Shown piece after piece: positions 55,342 through 64,000 of a DNA stretch of 64,000 nt. A model generated the notes under the pieces. The model was not told the DNA's origin. It searched no databases and worked only from the letters and a program-made list of their open reading frames with translations. This DNA comes from Saprospiraceae bacterium (GTDB lineage: Bacteria; Bacteroidota; Bacteroidia; Chitinophagales; Saprospiraceae), in contig JADJLN010000011.1 of NCBI GenBank assembly GCA_016710115.1, positions 62,001 to 126,000 of the forward strand. The letters run 5' to 3'. Position numbers and translations under genes: made by a program. Within the stretch, counting starts at the first letter, position 1, and every line of letters starts with the position of its first letter.

Positions 55342-56498
55342 CTACCCCAGCCCGCTGGCCCGCATCACGGCCTGATGGCCAAAGCGGTTGCGGATGCGAT
55401 CCATGGCCTGCATGAGGTGGACCTCTTCCAGCGTATCATTGAAGAGGTCGATCTGATAATGCCCCTGGACCAGTCCGCTGAACTTCACTCCGATGAGGCG
55501 GATGAGCTGCCGTCGTTGGTAAAGCCGGTCGAACAGGTCGAGGGCGGCGGTCTGCAACGGTCCATCGGTAGCGGTATAACTGATGCGCCGCTGCATGGTG
55601 TAGGTGTTGAAGTCGGCATAGCGGATCTTCACGGTGATGCAGCTGGTGAGTTTGTTGGCCTTCCGCAGATCGAAGGCCAGCCGTTCGGTCATGCCGCGCA
55701 GCATATCCCGCACCCGGCTCACCTCCAGAGTATCCTGTTGAAAGGTCCGCTCTGACGACATGGATTTCTGTTCCTCATAAGGTATGACGGCTGCATCATC
55801 GATGGCATTGGCTTTGCGCCAGAGGTCCTTGCCATGCTTGCCAAATTCGCGCTGGAGCAACCCCATGGGAATCTCGCTCAACACCCGAACGGTCCGGACG
55901 CCCATGAAGCTGAGCTTTTTGTAGGTCTCCTTCCCGATACCAGGAATCTTGTTGGTCGAGAGAGGTGCCAGAAACCCCCTTTCCGTGCCGGCAGGAACGG
56001 AGATCGTCCCATTGGGCTTGACCTCCCCGGTGCCCACTTTGGATACGAGCTTATTGACGGAAAGGCCAAAGGAGATCGGCAGGCCACTTTCCTGCATGAT
56101 CCGATCACGCAGTTCGCCCGACCACTGCATACACCCGAAATAGCGGTCCATCCCGGTCAGGTCGAGATAGAACTCATCGATCGATGCCTTTTCAAAGACG
56201 GGGGCCTGATCGGCAATGATCTCGGTGACGAGGTGCGAGTACCGGCTGTAGCTGTCCATGTCCCCTCGCAAGACCAGAGCATCCGGGCAGAGGCGCAGTG
56301 CCATCTTCATCGGCATGGCCGAGTGGACGCCGAAGCGCCGGGCTTCATAACTGCAGGCAGCCACCACCCCGCGATCACTGGTGCCCCGACGATCAGTGGC
56401 TTGCCGCGCAGACTGTCATTCTTCAGGCATTCCACTGCCACAAAGAAAGCATCGAGGTCGAGATGGAGTATGGCCCGGTTGAAGTGTGTCGTATTCAT
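55342..56498 (-). CDS. dinB: DNA polymerase IV (Y-family), one frameshift
   Basis: Start ATG 56498. AILHLDLDAFFVAVE, then (after a missing G near 56385) VAACSYEARRFGVHSAMPMKMALRLCPDAL, KASIDEFYLDLTG (catalytic Asp/Glu), SFGLSVNKLVSKVGTGEVKPNG, IPGIGKETYKKL and the little-finger domain ISYTATDGPLQTAALDLF. About 385 residues when joined. Translesion synthesis in the SOS response. The break sits in a four-to-five-G run, consistent with a homopolymer error. Confidence 0.94.
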
Positions 56499-57065
56499 GG
56501 GAGGTTGTCAGTTGTCGGTTTCTGTTGTCGGTTGTCAGTTTTCGGTTGTCTGTTGAAGGGGTTATTTCGTTATTGGGTTATTTCGATAGGCGGTGCAAGT
56601 GGAGTGTAGAGAGTAGAGAGTGAGTAAACTCTGTGGTAAATGCGGAAATTGGACGAAAGTGTAACCTGGAGACCCAGAGACGAAGGGACTCAGTGACGGA
56701 GGGACGGAGAAATTGGAAGACGGAAAGCGCCTGCTTGCCGGCGAGGCAGGGAAGTGGCGACTTTGTAACCATGAGAACGTGGGACTTTGAGACCCAGAGA
56801 CCCAGAGACGAAGGGACTCGGGGACGCAGAGTAGGGAGTATCTCCGTTTTGGTCATTCGGATTCGGTCATTCGCGCTCGTGTCATTCGGATTCGGTCATT
56901 CGGATTCGGTCATTCGGATTTGGTCATTGGAATTTGTTTGTGTTTGGAATTTGTCATTTGGGATTTCACTTGGCCTTTGTTTGTCAAAATTAAAACATTT
57001 TGTGTTGTATTCAATACGCAGGGAAAGAAAAACCTGACCTATTTTAGGCGGCTAAACAGAACACT
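56499..57065. repeat. Gene-free region of degenerate tandem repeats
   Basis: The region has three repeat types. First, GTTGTC(A/G)GTT-like units in about 56505-56560. Second, GAGACCCAGAGACGAAGGGACTC occurring at about 56670 and 56795 (with GAGGGACGGAG variants). Third, six or seven 13-14-bp units of GGTCATTCGGATTC in about 56855-56930, which decay into TTTGGAATTTG. It contains no plausible coding sequence and no palindromic repeats. An AT-rich stretch before 57066 may hold the transporter promoter. Confidence 0.8.
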
Positions 57066-58492
57066 ATGTCCGAAAGCCGACAGACGGCCAGCCGCCACTC
57101 GTTGTACATCCTCATTACTGTATTCTTTTTCTGGGGATTCGTCGCCGCATCCAACACGGTATTGATCCCTTTTTTCAAGGAAAACTTCACCCTCCTCCAA
57201 TGGCAGTCGCAACTCGTGGACCTGGCCTTTTATGCCGCCTATTTCTTCGGCTCCCTGATCTACTTCCTGATCTCCTCCCGGATGGGCGACCCACTCAATC
57301 GGATCGGCTACAAAAAGGGGTTGGTGATCGGCTTTCTGATCTCCGCGTGCGGAGCTGCCCTGTTCTACCCTGCCGCACATTTGGGCTCATTCCCCCTGCT
57401 GCTGATAGCTCTGTCAGTTATCGGCCTCGGATTTACCCTCCAGCAGATCGTCGCCAATCCATACATGGTCGCCATCGGTGATCCGGCCACCGGGGCGCAT
57501 CGGATCAATATGGCACAAGGCGTCAATTCCTTTGGCACCATGACGGGCCCTTTGCTGATCAGCTGGGCACTGTTTGGCAATATCCAGGCAGAAACCACCC
57601 AGGGACTGGAGGTCGTGCAGATCCCCTATCTGATCCTGGCAGGGTGTCTTGTCCTGTTCGCACTCCTGCTGGGACGATCCCGTCTGCCTTCCATTACCAC
57701 AACCGAGAAGATCCGGCACGACCTGGGCGCCCTGCGATTTCCTCAACTCGTCTGGGGTATGGCCGCCATCTTTATCTATGTCGGAGTGGAGGTCAGTATC
57801 CAGAGCAACCTGCCTGCCCTGATGGCCGATCCAAACATGCTCGGACTGGATCATACACAAACTGTTCACTACATCAGCCTGTATTGGGGAAGCCTCATGA
57901 TCGGCCGGTGGACGGGTGCCATCGGGGTCTTCAATGTATCCCCTCTGTGGAAAAAGATCCTGTGGATCATCGTCCCGCTCATCGCCTTTGCAGTTATCCT
58001 GTTTGTTAACAGCTTGAAGGAAGCCCATTGACAGATCTCCTTGGCTACCTTCCTTTTATCTTCATTTGCATCCTCGGGTTCTTTATGGGCAATGACAAGC
58101 CTGCACGTACCCTGATGCTCTTCAGTGGCCTGGGCATGGCTATGATGATCGCCGGACTGGCCCTCGATGGCCAATGGGCCGTGTACGCCTTTGTGTCGGG
58201 CGGATTATTCTGTTCAATCATGTGGCCCTGCATCTTTGCACTTTCCATTGCCGGACTTGGCAAATACACCAACCAGGGTTCCTCCCTCCTGGTGATGATG
58301 ATCCTCGGCGGTGCCATCATCCCGCCCCTGCAGGGATACCTGGCAGACCTGGCGGGTATCCAGATGAGCTACTGGATTCCCGTTGCCTGTTTCGGATTCC
58401 TGGCCCTTTATGCATGGCGGGTGAAATCCATCCTGATGGCACAAGGGATACACTACGATCAATTGAGTGATTCGCAAAACGAACCTGTATAA
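57066..58492 (+). CDS. Sugar MFS transporter (FucP/GluP type), one frameshift
   Basis: About 475 residues with 12 predicted helices. The N-terminal half (FFFWGFVAASNTVLIPFFKENF; QQIVANPYMVAIG; RINMAQGVNSFGTMTGPL) and the C-terminal half (LPFIFICILGFFMGNDKPARTL; IFALSIAGLGKYTNQGSSLLVMMILGGAIIPPLQGYLAD) match glucose/galactose/fucose H+ symporters. A missing G near 58019 splits them; the corrected junction reads NSLKGSPLTDLLGYLPF. It likely imports a monosaccharide released by the neighbouring glycosidases. The GH20 gene starts 18 bp downstream. Confidence 0.9.
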
Positions 58493-58510
58493 CCTGTTCA
58501 ACTGACCTTC

Positions 58511-60109
58511 ATGCGACTACCCTATCTTCCGTTCGGCCTGGTCCTTCTGATTTTGTCAGGATTGTCCTTTTCTGCTCACGCGCAGGATAAGCTATTGCCA
58601 GCCATCATCCCTGCCCCGACATCTCTGCAGCTCATGCCTGGCCGGTTTTCCTGGCATGAGTTTTCCGCCATCGCCGCTCCGACCACTTCTCCCCTCCTTT
58701 CTGATGTGCAGGATTTCTATAAACAGCTCGTTCAGCTCGGTGTATCCGATGTGAAAACTGGATTGAACAACCTGCAATTTGAACTAGACACCCTTTTCCA
58801 CCTAAACCCTGAAGCCTATCAGGTGGTGATCAAACCAAACCTGATCACGATAAAAGCCCGTTCGGAGCAAGGTTTCCTCTACGGTTTTAACAGTGTGCTG
58901 CAAACCATGACAGTGGATTCCGTTGATGGCACACTCTATTCCCCCTGTCTGAGCATCGAAGATGCCCCGCGATTCCCCTACCGTGGCATGCATCTCGATG
59001 TCTGCCGCCATTTCTTTCCGGTTTCCTTTATCAAACGGTATATCGATTATCTCGCGATGTACAAATTCAACACCTTTCACTGGCATCTGACGGAAGACCA
59101 GGGATGGCGGATCGAGATCAAACAATACCCGAAACTGACAGAGATCGGTGCGTGGAGAGCTGAGACGCTGGTGGGCCATTACAGTCAGAAGCCCCACACA
59201 TATGATGGCATTCGATACGGGGGATATTACACGCAGGAGGAGATCCGGGATGTGGTCGCCTATGCCACGTCAAAAGGTGTCACCATTATCCCGGAGATTG
59301 AAATGCCCGGCCATGCGCTGGCTGCTTTGTCTGCCTATCCCGAACTCTCCTGCACAGGCGGGCCCTTCACGCCCGCGACTACCTGGGGCGTCTTTGATGA
59401 TGTCTTCTGTACACGCCCGGAAACAATTACGTTTCTCTGCAACGTTCTGGACGAAGTCATCGATCTTTTCCCGGGCACGTACATTCATATCGGCGGGGAT
59501 GAATGCCCCAAAACCAGATGGAAGGTCTGTCCTGTCTGCCAACAGAATAGGATCGATCACGGCCTCGCAGATGAACATGAATTGCAGAGCTGGTTTATCC
59601 GGCAGATCGAGCAACATCTCCACAGCAGAGGCCGACGGCTGATCGGATGGGATGAGATCCTGGAAGGTGGCCTGGCCCCTGACGCCACAGTGATGTCCTG
59701 GCGGGGCACTCGCGGTGGTGAAGAAGCTGCTCGTTTGGGCCACCACGTGATCATGACTCCGGGACAACCATGCTATTTTGATCATTATCAATCAACCCTT
59801 CCGGGGCAACCTGTCGCGATAGGTGGGTATAATCCACTGGAATCAGTCCACCAGTGGGACCCTCTCCCCCCGGGTCTGGAATCTTCGGCGCAGAACATGA
59901 TCCTCGGTGGACAGGGCAATGTCTGGACGGAATATATGCTGGACGAACGGCATGTGGAGTACATGGTTTTTCCTCGACTGGCAGCACTGGCAGAGGCCTT
60001 GTGGTGTGATCCGGATACAACGAACTATGACGACTTTCTGCATCGGCTCAACATCCATGAACAACGATGGCAGGCCGAGGGTATCAATTATTTCCGCTAT
60101 TATCGCTGA
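58511..60109 (+). CDS. Beta-N-acetylhexosaminidase, glycoside hydrolase family 20
   Basis: 532 residues. Signal peptide (MRLPYLPFGLVLLILSGLSFSAHAQ), a GH20b-like N-terminal domain, and the catalytic barrel with RGMHLDVCRHFF, HWHLTEDQGWRIEIK, PEIEMPGHALAAL, YIHIGGDECPKTRW (catalytic Asp-Glu), GWDEILEGGL and WTEYMLDERHVEYMVFPRL. Intact. It removes terminal beta-linked GlcNAc or GalNAc from glycans, and is periplasmic or exported. It sits between the sugar transporter and the glycosylasparaginase, likely in one operon. Confidence 0.96.
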   Translation: MRLPYLPFGLVLLILSGLSFSAHAQDKLLPAIIPAPTSLQLMPGRFSWHEFSAIAAPTTSPLLSDVQDFYKQLVQLGVSDVKTGLNNLQFELDTLFHLNPEAYQVVIKPNLITIKARSEQGFLYGFNSVLQTMTVDSVDGTLYSPCLSIEDAPRFPYRGMHLDVCRHFFPVSFIKRYIDYLAMYKFNTFHWHLTEDQGWRIEIKQYPKLTEIGAWRAETLVGHYSQKPHTYDGIRYGGYYTQEEIRDVVAYATSKGVTIIPEIEMPGHALAALSAYPELSCTGGPFTPATTWGVFDDVFCTRPETITFLCNVLDEVIDLFPGTYIHIGGDECPKTRWKVCPVCQQNRIDHGLADEHELQSWFIRQIEQHLHSRGRRLIGWDEILEGGLAPDATVMSWRGTRGGEEAARLGHHVIMTPGQPCYFDHYQSTLPGQPVAIGGYNPLESVHQWDPLPPGLESSAQNMILGGQGNVWTEYMLDERHVEYMVFPRLAALAEALWCDPDTTNYDDFLHRLNIHEQRWQAEGINYFRYYR

Positions 60110-60125
60110 TCGAAATCGATTACCC

Positions 60126-61096
60126 ATGTCTTCACGTCGTTCTTTTCTGGGGAAAAGTCTGCTTTCGGCAGCCGGAATGATTACTGCATCAAGGCAACTT
60201 CATCTTCCTGATGCACTTCAGACCGCCTCAACGGACCCACTGGTGATCAGCACCTGGAACTTTGGCATTCCTGCGAATGAAGCAGCGATGAAGGTTATTG
60301 AACAGGGAGGCTCTGCCTCGATGCTGTCGAATCTGGAGTGATGATCGTCGAAGCCGACCCGGAATCGACATCAGTCGGACGGGGTGGCTTCCCGGATGCA
60401 GCAGGCGATGTGACCCTGGATGCATCCATCATGGATCATCGCGGACAATGTGGAGCTGTAGCCTGTCTGGAGAAAACCCTCCACCCCATCAGCGTTGCCC
60501 GGGCGGTCATGGAACGCACACAACATGTCTTGCTCGTAGGCGAAAAAGCACGGGATTTCGCTACCCAGATCGGTTTCCCGAAAACCGGTCTGCTGACGCC
60601 GAATGCCCGAAAAGCCTGGAAAGCCTGGAAGGCAAACAACCCGAAATGGCGGTCATTCAGTACGGATATCAGCAATCATGATACGATCGGTATGCTCGCT
60701 ATCGACAAACAGGGCAACCTGTCTGGTGCGTGCACGACATCCGGTTGGGCGTTCAAGATTCCAGGGCGAGTGGGTGACTCCCCGATCATCGGTGCCGGCT
60801 TGTACGTGGATAATGAAATAGGCGCGGCCACCGCTACCGGTACAGGTGAAGAAGTGATCAAGATCTGCGGTTCGTTTCTCGTGGTGGAACTGATGCGCCA
60901 GGGGTACTCCCCTCAACGGGCTTGTGAAGAAGCCGTCAGCCGGATTAAAAAACGAAATCCGGGCAATCCGGAGCTCTTTGTCGGCTTTATTGCGATCAAT
61001 AAGTCTGGGGAGCATGGTGCCTTTGCGACCAAAACGGGGTTTGAGTATGCACTCTACCAACATGGCCAGAACAGACTTATCCCTGGTTTATTCTAG
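60126..61096 (+). CDS. N4-(beta-N-acetylglucosaminyl)-L-asparaginase, one frameshift
   Basis: Start ATG 60126 (MSSRRSFLGKSLLSAAG, Tat-like leader). ISTWNFGIPANEAAMKVIEQGGSA, then after a missing C near 60316, SVGRGGFPDAAGDVTLDASIMD, KWRSFSTDISNHDTIGMLAID (autocleavage Thr in HDTIG) and the beta-subunit GVGDSPIIGAGLYVD-like segment RVGDSPIIGAGLYVD. It is an Ntn hydrolase that splits GlcNAc-Asn left after proteolysis of N-glycoproteins. Convergent with the beta-mannosidase. About 323 residues when joined. Confidence 0.93.
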
Positions 61097-61178
61097 ATCC
61101 TGCTGGTCCATTTGATTGAAAGGCGCACCTGGGCACCAACCATCTTTACAGCGGAATCGAACCCTCCGTTTTGTGCAC

Positions 61179-63252
61179 TCATTTTGAATTTTCGATCATC
61201 TTCCGGGCGATCACATCCTGAATGGCAAAATAGGCCGGCTGTTTTCTCGCCATAATAGTCGATGATGGACCAGCTGGCTCCTGGCCAGGGCTCGTTGAAT
61301 TGCCACAACAGGCTGCCCATACAATAGGGTTTGGCGTCCAGATGAGTCGTAATCGCGATCTGATAAGCCTTGGCCTGAAGATGATGACTCATCTTCACCC
61401 AGGCCTGAAAATCATCCCCCGGATCCGGGTCTCCTTCCATGACCCGATACCTGTCGATCAGTCTATTTCCCTTATACGACCGCTGGTGAAACTGCATCAC
61501 CGGGCTGTCCGCTTGCCAATCTGAATGGTTACTGAATCTCTCAACTGAGGACCACGTAGGTAAGGACTGCAACCCATATTCACTCATGAACCGGGGCACT
61601 CTCGTGCGCAAGCTGTCCAGGGGCATCTCTCCATGCCAGACACCCCAGAAATGGTTGTCGCCATGAGCGAGATCTGCCGGATCACCCCAATTGCTCAACG
61701 GACTTGTCTGAACATACCGTGCGCCAGGATGCAATTGTTCGACTAATTCAGGCAACATCCCTTTAAACAGAATATCATAATCTCCTTTCATCCAATTTAT
61801 TGCATCTGGCCCCCATCCATAGGTTGAAGACCACCCCCAATTCTTCCAGGCGACATCAATCTCATTATTACCACACCACAGCGCCAGGCTCGGATGTTTG
61901 CGCAAGCGGATGACCTGTTCAGTCACTTCCCTGTTTACGTTCTGGAGAAACGAGGTATCCCCAGGATACATCGTATTGGCAAACATGAAATCCTGCCAGA
62001 CCAGGATACCGAGGGAATCAGCCAGATGGTAGAACAGGTCATCTTCATAAATTCCGCCCCCCCACACGCGGAGCATATTGAAACCGGCATCAAATGCACT
62101 CAGGAGCAATTCCCGATACGTGGATTTCGCAATCCGGCACGAAACAGGTCGGCAGGCACTAATTCGCACCAACAGCAAACACTGGTCGACCATTCACGAC
62201 AAACGTAAATGGAGTACCCTGTGAATCCGGGGTCTGATCAGGGTAATCGTCCGGATGCCCGCCTTCCAGATCTGTGTGTCTGAGCCGCTTTCACTTCGTG
62301 CGATGACTTGAGCGTTACACAACACGGGGTCGCCTGCGTGCTGAGGCCACCACAGGTCCGGGTGAATGATCTGAAACGGTAATTCGTATAAAAACTGACA
62401 TGGTAAAACAGTGATCGATCTTTTGCTGACAAGGTCATTAACCCTGGCTTCCAGAAGGACAAGTTGTTCTTTTTCCGAGATCAGTGTCGTATGCATCACG
62501 ACTTCTGCCGTATCTCCATGGATGCGGGTTGTCTGCAACCATGCATCAGACACCTGCAGGTCAGATCTGGAATGCAGATAAACCTGTTTCCAGATGCCGC
62601 ATCCGGGCATTGGCGGTGCAAAATCCCAACCGAATTGACAGGCTGCTTTTCGTGTAAACACAGAGGGCTTGCCAGGGAAGGGATCACTATCCGCTGGATA
62701 GGTCCAGGGTATGCCAATTGAGAATTCCTCTCCCCGGATGATAGCCGGGTCAAATGTTATCTGGATGACGAGTGAATCTGCGTCCCTCCATGTGTCCAGG
62801 TTGATCCGCCATTGGCGAAACATGTTGGCCGCATCGAGGACAAGTTGCCCGTTGATCCGTACATGGGCATACGTGTCCAATCCTTCAAAAACCAATTCCA
62901 GATGGCGATCCAACGGCACCTCTTCATGAGCGAACACAGTCAACTCGTAGATCCAGGTTGTCGTATCAATCCACCCCAAACGAAGTGCTTCATCCCGATA
63001 GAAGGGATCCGGGATCTGCCGGTTGAGCAGGAGATCATTGTGAATGGCCCCCGGAACTGTGGCCTTTCCCGAAAATCGACCATCCATGGAGCGATAGGTC
63101 CAGCCTGTATCGAGGAAGATTCGTGATTGGTGAGGGTCGGACCCTTGACCCAGGCAGGGCTGATGGGACAAAAGCTCCAGAAGCATGCAAACCAGAATGG
63201 AATTCCAGAACCGCACGGTATCATTCCCTGGTTGTTGTCTTTTACTTATCAT
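61179..63252 (-). pseudogene. Beta-mannosidase, glycoside hydrolase family 2, several frameshifts
   Basis: A signal peptide (about 1-35) and a jelly-roll sugar-binding domain precede KAACQFGWDFAPPMPGCGIWK. The catalytic barrel has FNMLRVWGGGIYEDD, LALWCGNNEID (acid/base Glu) and PRFMSEYGLQSLP (nucleophile Glu). Shifts cluster at 62130-62215 (about three indels plus a TAG at an expected Trp). An extra A near 61245 disrupts the 3' end; correcting it gives YGEKQPAYFAIQDVIARKMIENSK and a stop at 61179, while the uncorrected frame runs on to 61093. It cleaves terminal beta-mannose. The C-terminal Ig-like domains of longer homologues are absent. CutC overlaps its ATG. Confidence 0.9.
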
Positions 63253-63962
63253 TCTGTTGCTGTTTCATCGGTCAAGCCACAGGCCTTCATCAACGCGTGG
63301 ATACAATCCAGATCAGCTCGACCATCAGGACGTATTGATGCAGATGAATGAACATGACGAATACCTGCAGCCAGCATCTGTTGTATATGCTCCGGCCGTA
63401 CGGATCCCGCAGCGACTACGGACAAACCACCTGTCTCCTGACCCAGCAGTTTGATAAAATGGCCCAAATTGTCTATTGCCTTTCCACTCCCTCCACTGGT
63501 CAATACGCGCTGGACGCCCATGCTGGCCAAATCCTGCAAAGCGGAAATGGGTGAATCCAGTAGATCAAACGCACGATGAAAGGTGGGCTTGATCTCTTCA
63601 CCAGCGTATTGAATGATTTGTTCAATCTGGTCGGTTGCCAGCAATCCAGTGGTTGACAGGCAACCGAAGGTGATCCCGTCTGCCCCGGCCAGAACGGATT
63701 CTTCGATCTGATTCAGCATATCCTGTAATTCCTCCGGTGAATAGATAAAATTTCCCGGTCTGGGCCTGATCATGACCCGCAGGACTCCGGAAAACTGCAT
63801 TCTGGCCTCCCGAACCATTGATTTCCCGGGCCAAAGCCCGTCCAGAGTATAATCCGTGCACAATTCAATGGATGGCACACCCGCCTTTTCTGCGAGATGA
63901 ACACTTTCCAGATCAAAGCAGCAGATTTCCAGTTGGCAGGTATCTTCTATCTTGCGCGTCAC
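63249..63962 (-). CDS. cutC: CutC family protein
   Basis: 237 residues from GTG 63962 (TAA lies upstream in frame). LEICCFDLESVHLAEKAGVPSIELCTDYTLDG, VMIRPRPGNFIYSPEEL, GADGITFGCLS, PTFHRAFDLLD, GVQRVLTSGGSGKAIDN and HVHSSAS are the conserved TIM-barrel motifs. The family was named for copper sensitivity in E. coli, but that link is disputed. Here its stop overlaps the beta-mannosidase ATG by 4 bp (ATGA), so it is translationally coupled to glycan breakdown. Confidence 0.95.
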   Translation of the reverse strand: MTRKIEDTCQLEICCFDLESVHLAEKAGVPSIELCTDYTLDGLWPGKSMVREARMQFSGVLRVMIRPRPGNFIYSPEELQDMLNQIEESVLAGADGITFGCLSTTGLLATDQIEQIIQYAGEEIKPTFHRAFDLLDSPISALQDLASMGVQRVLTSGGSGKAIDNLGHFIKLLGQETGGLSVVAAGSVRPEHIQQMLAAGIRHVHSSASIRPDGRADLDCIHALMKACGLTDETATE

Positions 63963-64000
63963 TTCTTGATCGATTGTATATGCGGAAGATAGTTATCCCT

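Noticed and set aside
55834..56556. 240-codon plus-strand ORF
   Set aside because: Antisense shadow of dinB; composition is typical of a reverse-frame artefact.
56499..57065. CRISPR array
   Set aside because: Repeats are short, directly abutting, degenerate and lack spacers of uniform length; no cas genes are present.
57066..58492. Two separate half-size transporters
   Set aside because: The halves together form one 12-helix MFS protein; restoring one G near 58019 joins them in frame.
1..64000. tRNA genes
   Set aside because: I looked for T-loop GGTTCGAATCC-like and acceptor-stem patterns and found none convincing; a covariance-model scan would settle it.

Overview
The window comes from a member of the Bacteroidota, most likely the Saprospirales. 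This rests on several lines of evidence: three TonB-dependent receptors with carboxypeptidase-like N-terminal domains, GldC, a gliding-motility-associated C-terminal domain and type IX secretion (T9SS) sorting tails, an HU/SPOR fusion, a ribosomal protein S16 with a long Ala/Glu/Pro tail, futalosine-route menaquinone genes, DUF4249 and DUF5689 lipoproteins, and recurrent TAnnTTTG -7 boxes with no Shine-Dalgarno signal. It is an ordinary chromosomal segment. I see no phage, integrase, insertion sequence, CRISPR array or tRNA.

Layout. 1-8.4 kb: a LytTR response regulator (cut by the window edge), a broken voltage-gated channel, DoxX, an FAD oxidoreductase, two small secreted paralogues, kdsA, an HU/SPOR protein and an OmpR-type two-component pair. 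8.4-16.7 kb: an unrecognised 468-residue protein, rpsP with a structured leader, an RsmB-like methyltransferase, a tandem duplication, a TonB receptor, rpe and a PolB-like exonuclease. 16.8-28.5 kb: a coiled-coil membrane protein, a VPS10/BNR protein, a LuxE-like protein, a nucleoside phosphorylase, a TonB receptor with its DUF4249 lipoprotein, and a small transaldolase. 28.6-36.4 kb: SRP RNA, gldC, a TraB-like protein, Lrp, glutamate dehydrogenase, ccmB/C/D and an amidase. 36.4-42.2 kb: mqnA, a histidine phosphatase, mqnE, PhzF, a secreted adhesin-like protein and trmN6. 42.2-51.2 kb: a TonB receptor, a DUF5689 lipoprotein, a secreted phospholipase-D-fold protein, a secreted endonuclease/phosphatase-fold protein and a Pif1-like helicase. 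This looks like a nucleic-acid or phosphodiester scavenging locus. 51.2-64 kb: a secreted esterase, then a glycan catabolic region with GH109, galactokinase, dinB, a sugar MFS transporter, GH20, glycosylasparaginase, a GH2 beta-mannosidase and CutC.

How the genes work together. The last region contains enzymes able to take apart the core of N-linked glycans: terminal hexosamines (GH20), the Man-beta-GlcNAc bond (GH2) and the GlcNAc-Asn bond (glycosylasparaginase). GH109 and GalK could process GalNAc/Gal, and an FucP-type permease could import sugars. CutC is translationally coupled to the beta-mannosidase, which suggests a glycan rather than a copper role.

A striking technical feature is that about 17 of roughly 58 protein genes are interrupted by one or more single-base indels, often in short homopolymers. 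They include housekeeping genes (kdsA, rsmB, mqnA, dinB). I read this mainly as consensus-sequence error, as in an unpolished or low-coverage assembly, rather than real decay. Such genes are annotated over their full reconstructed span, with the break noted.
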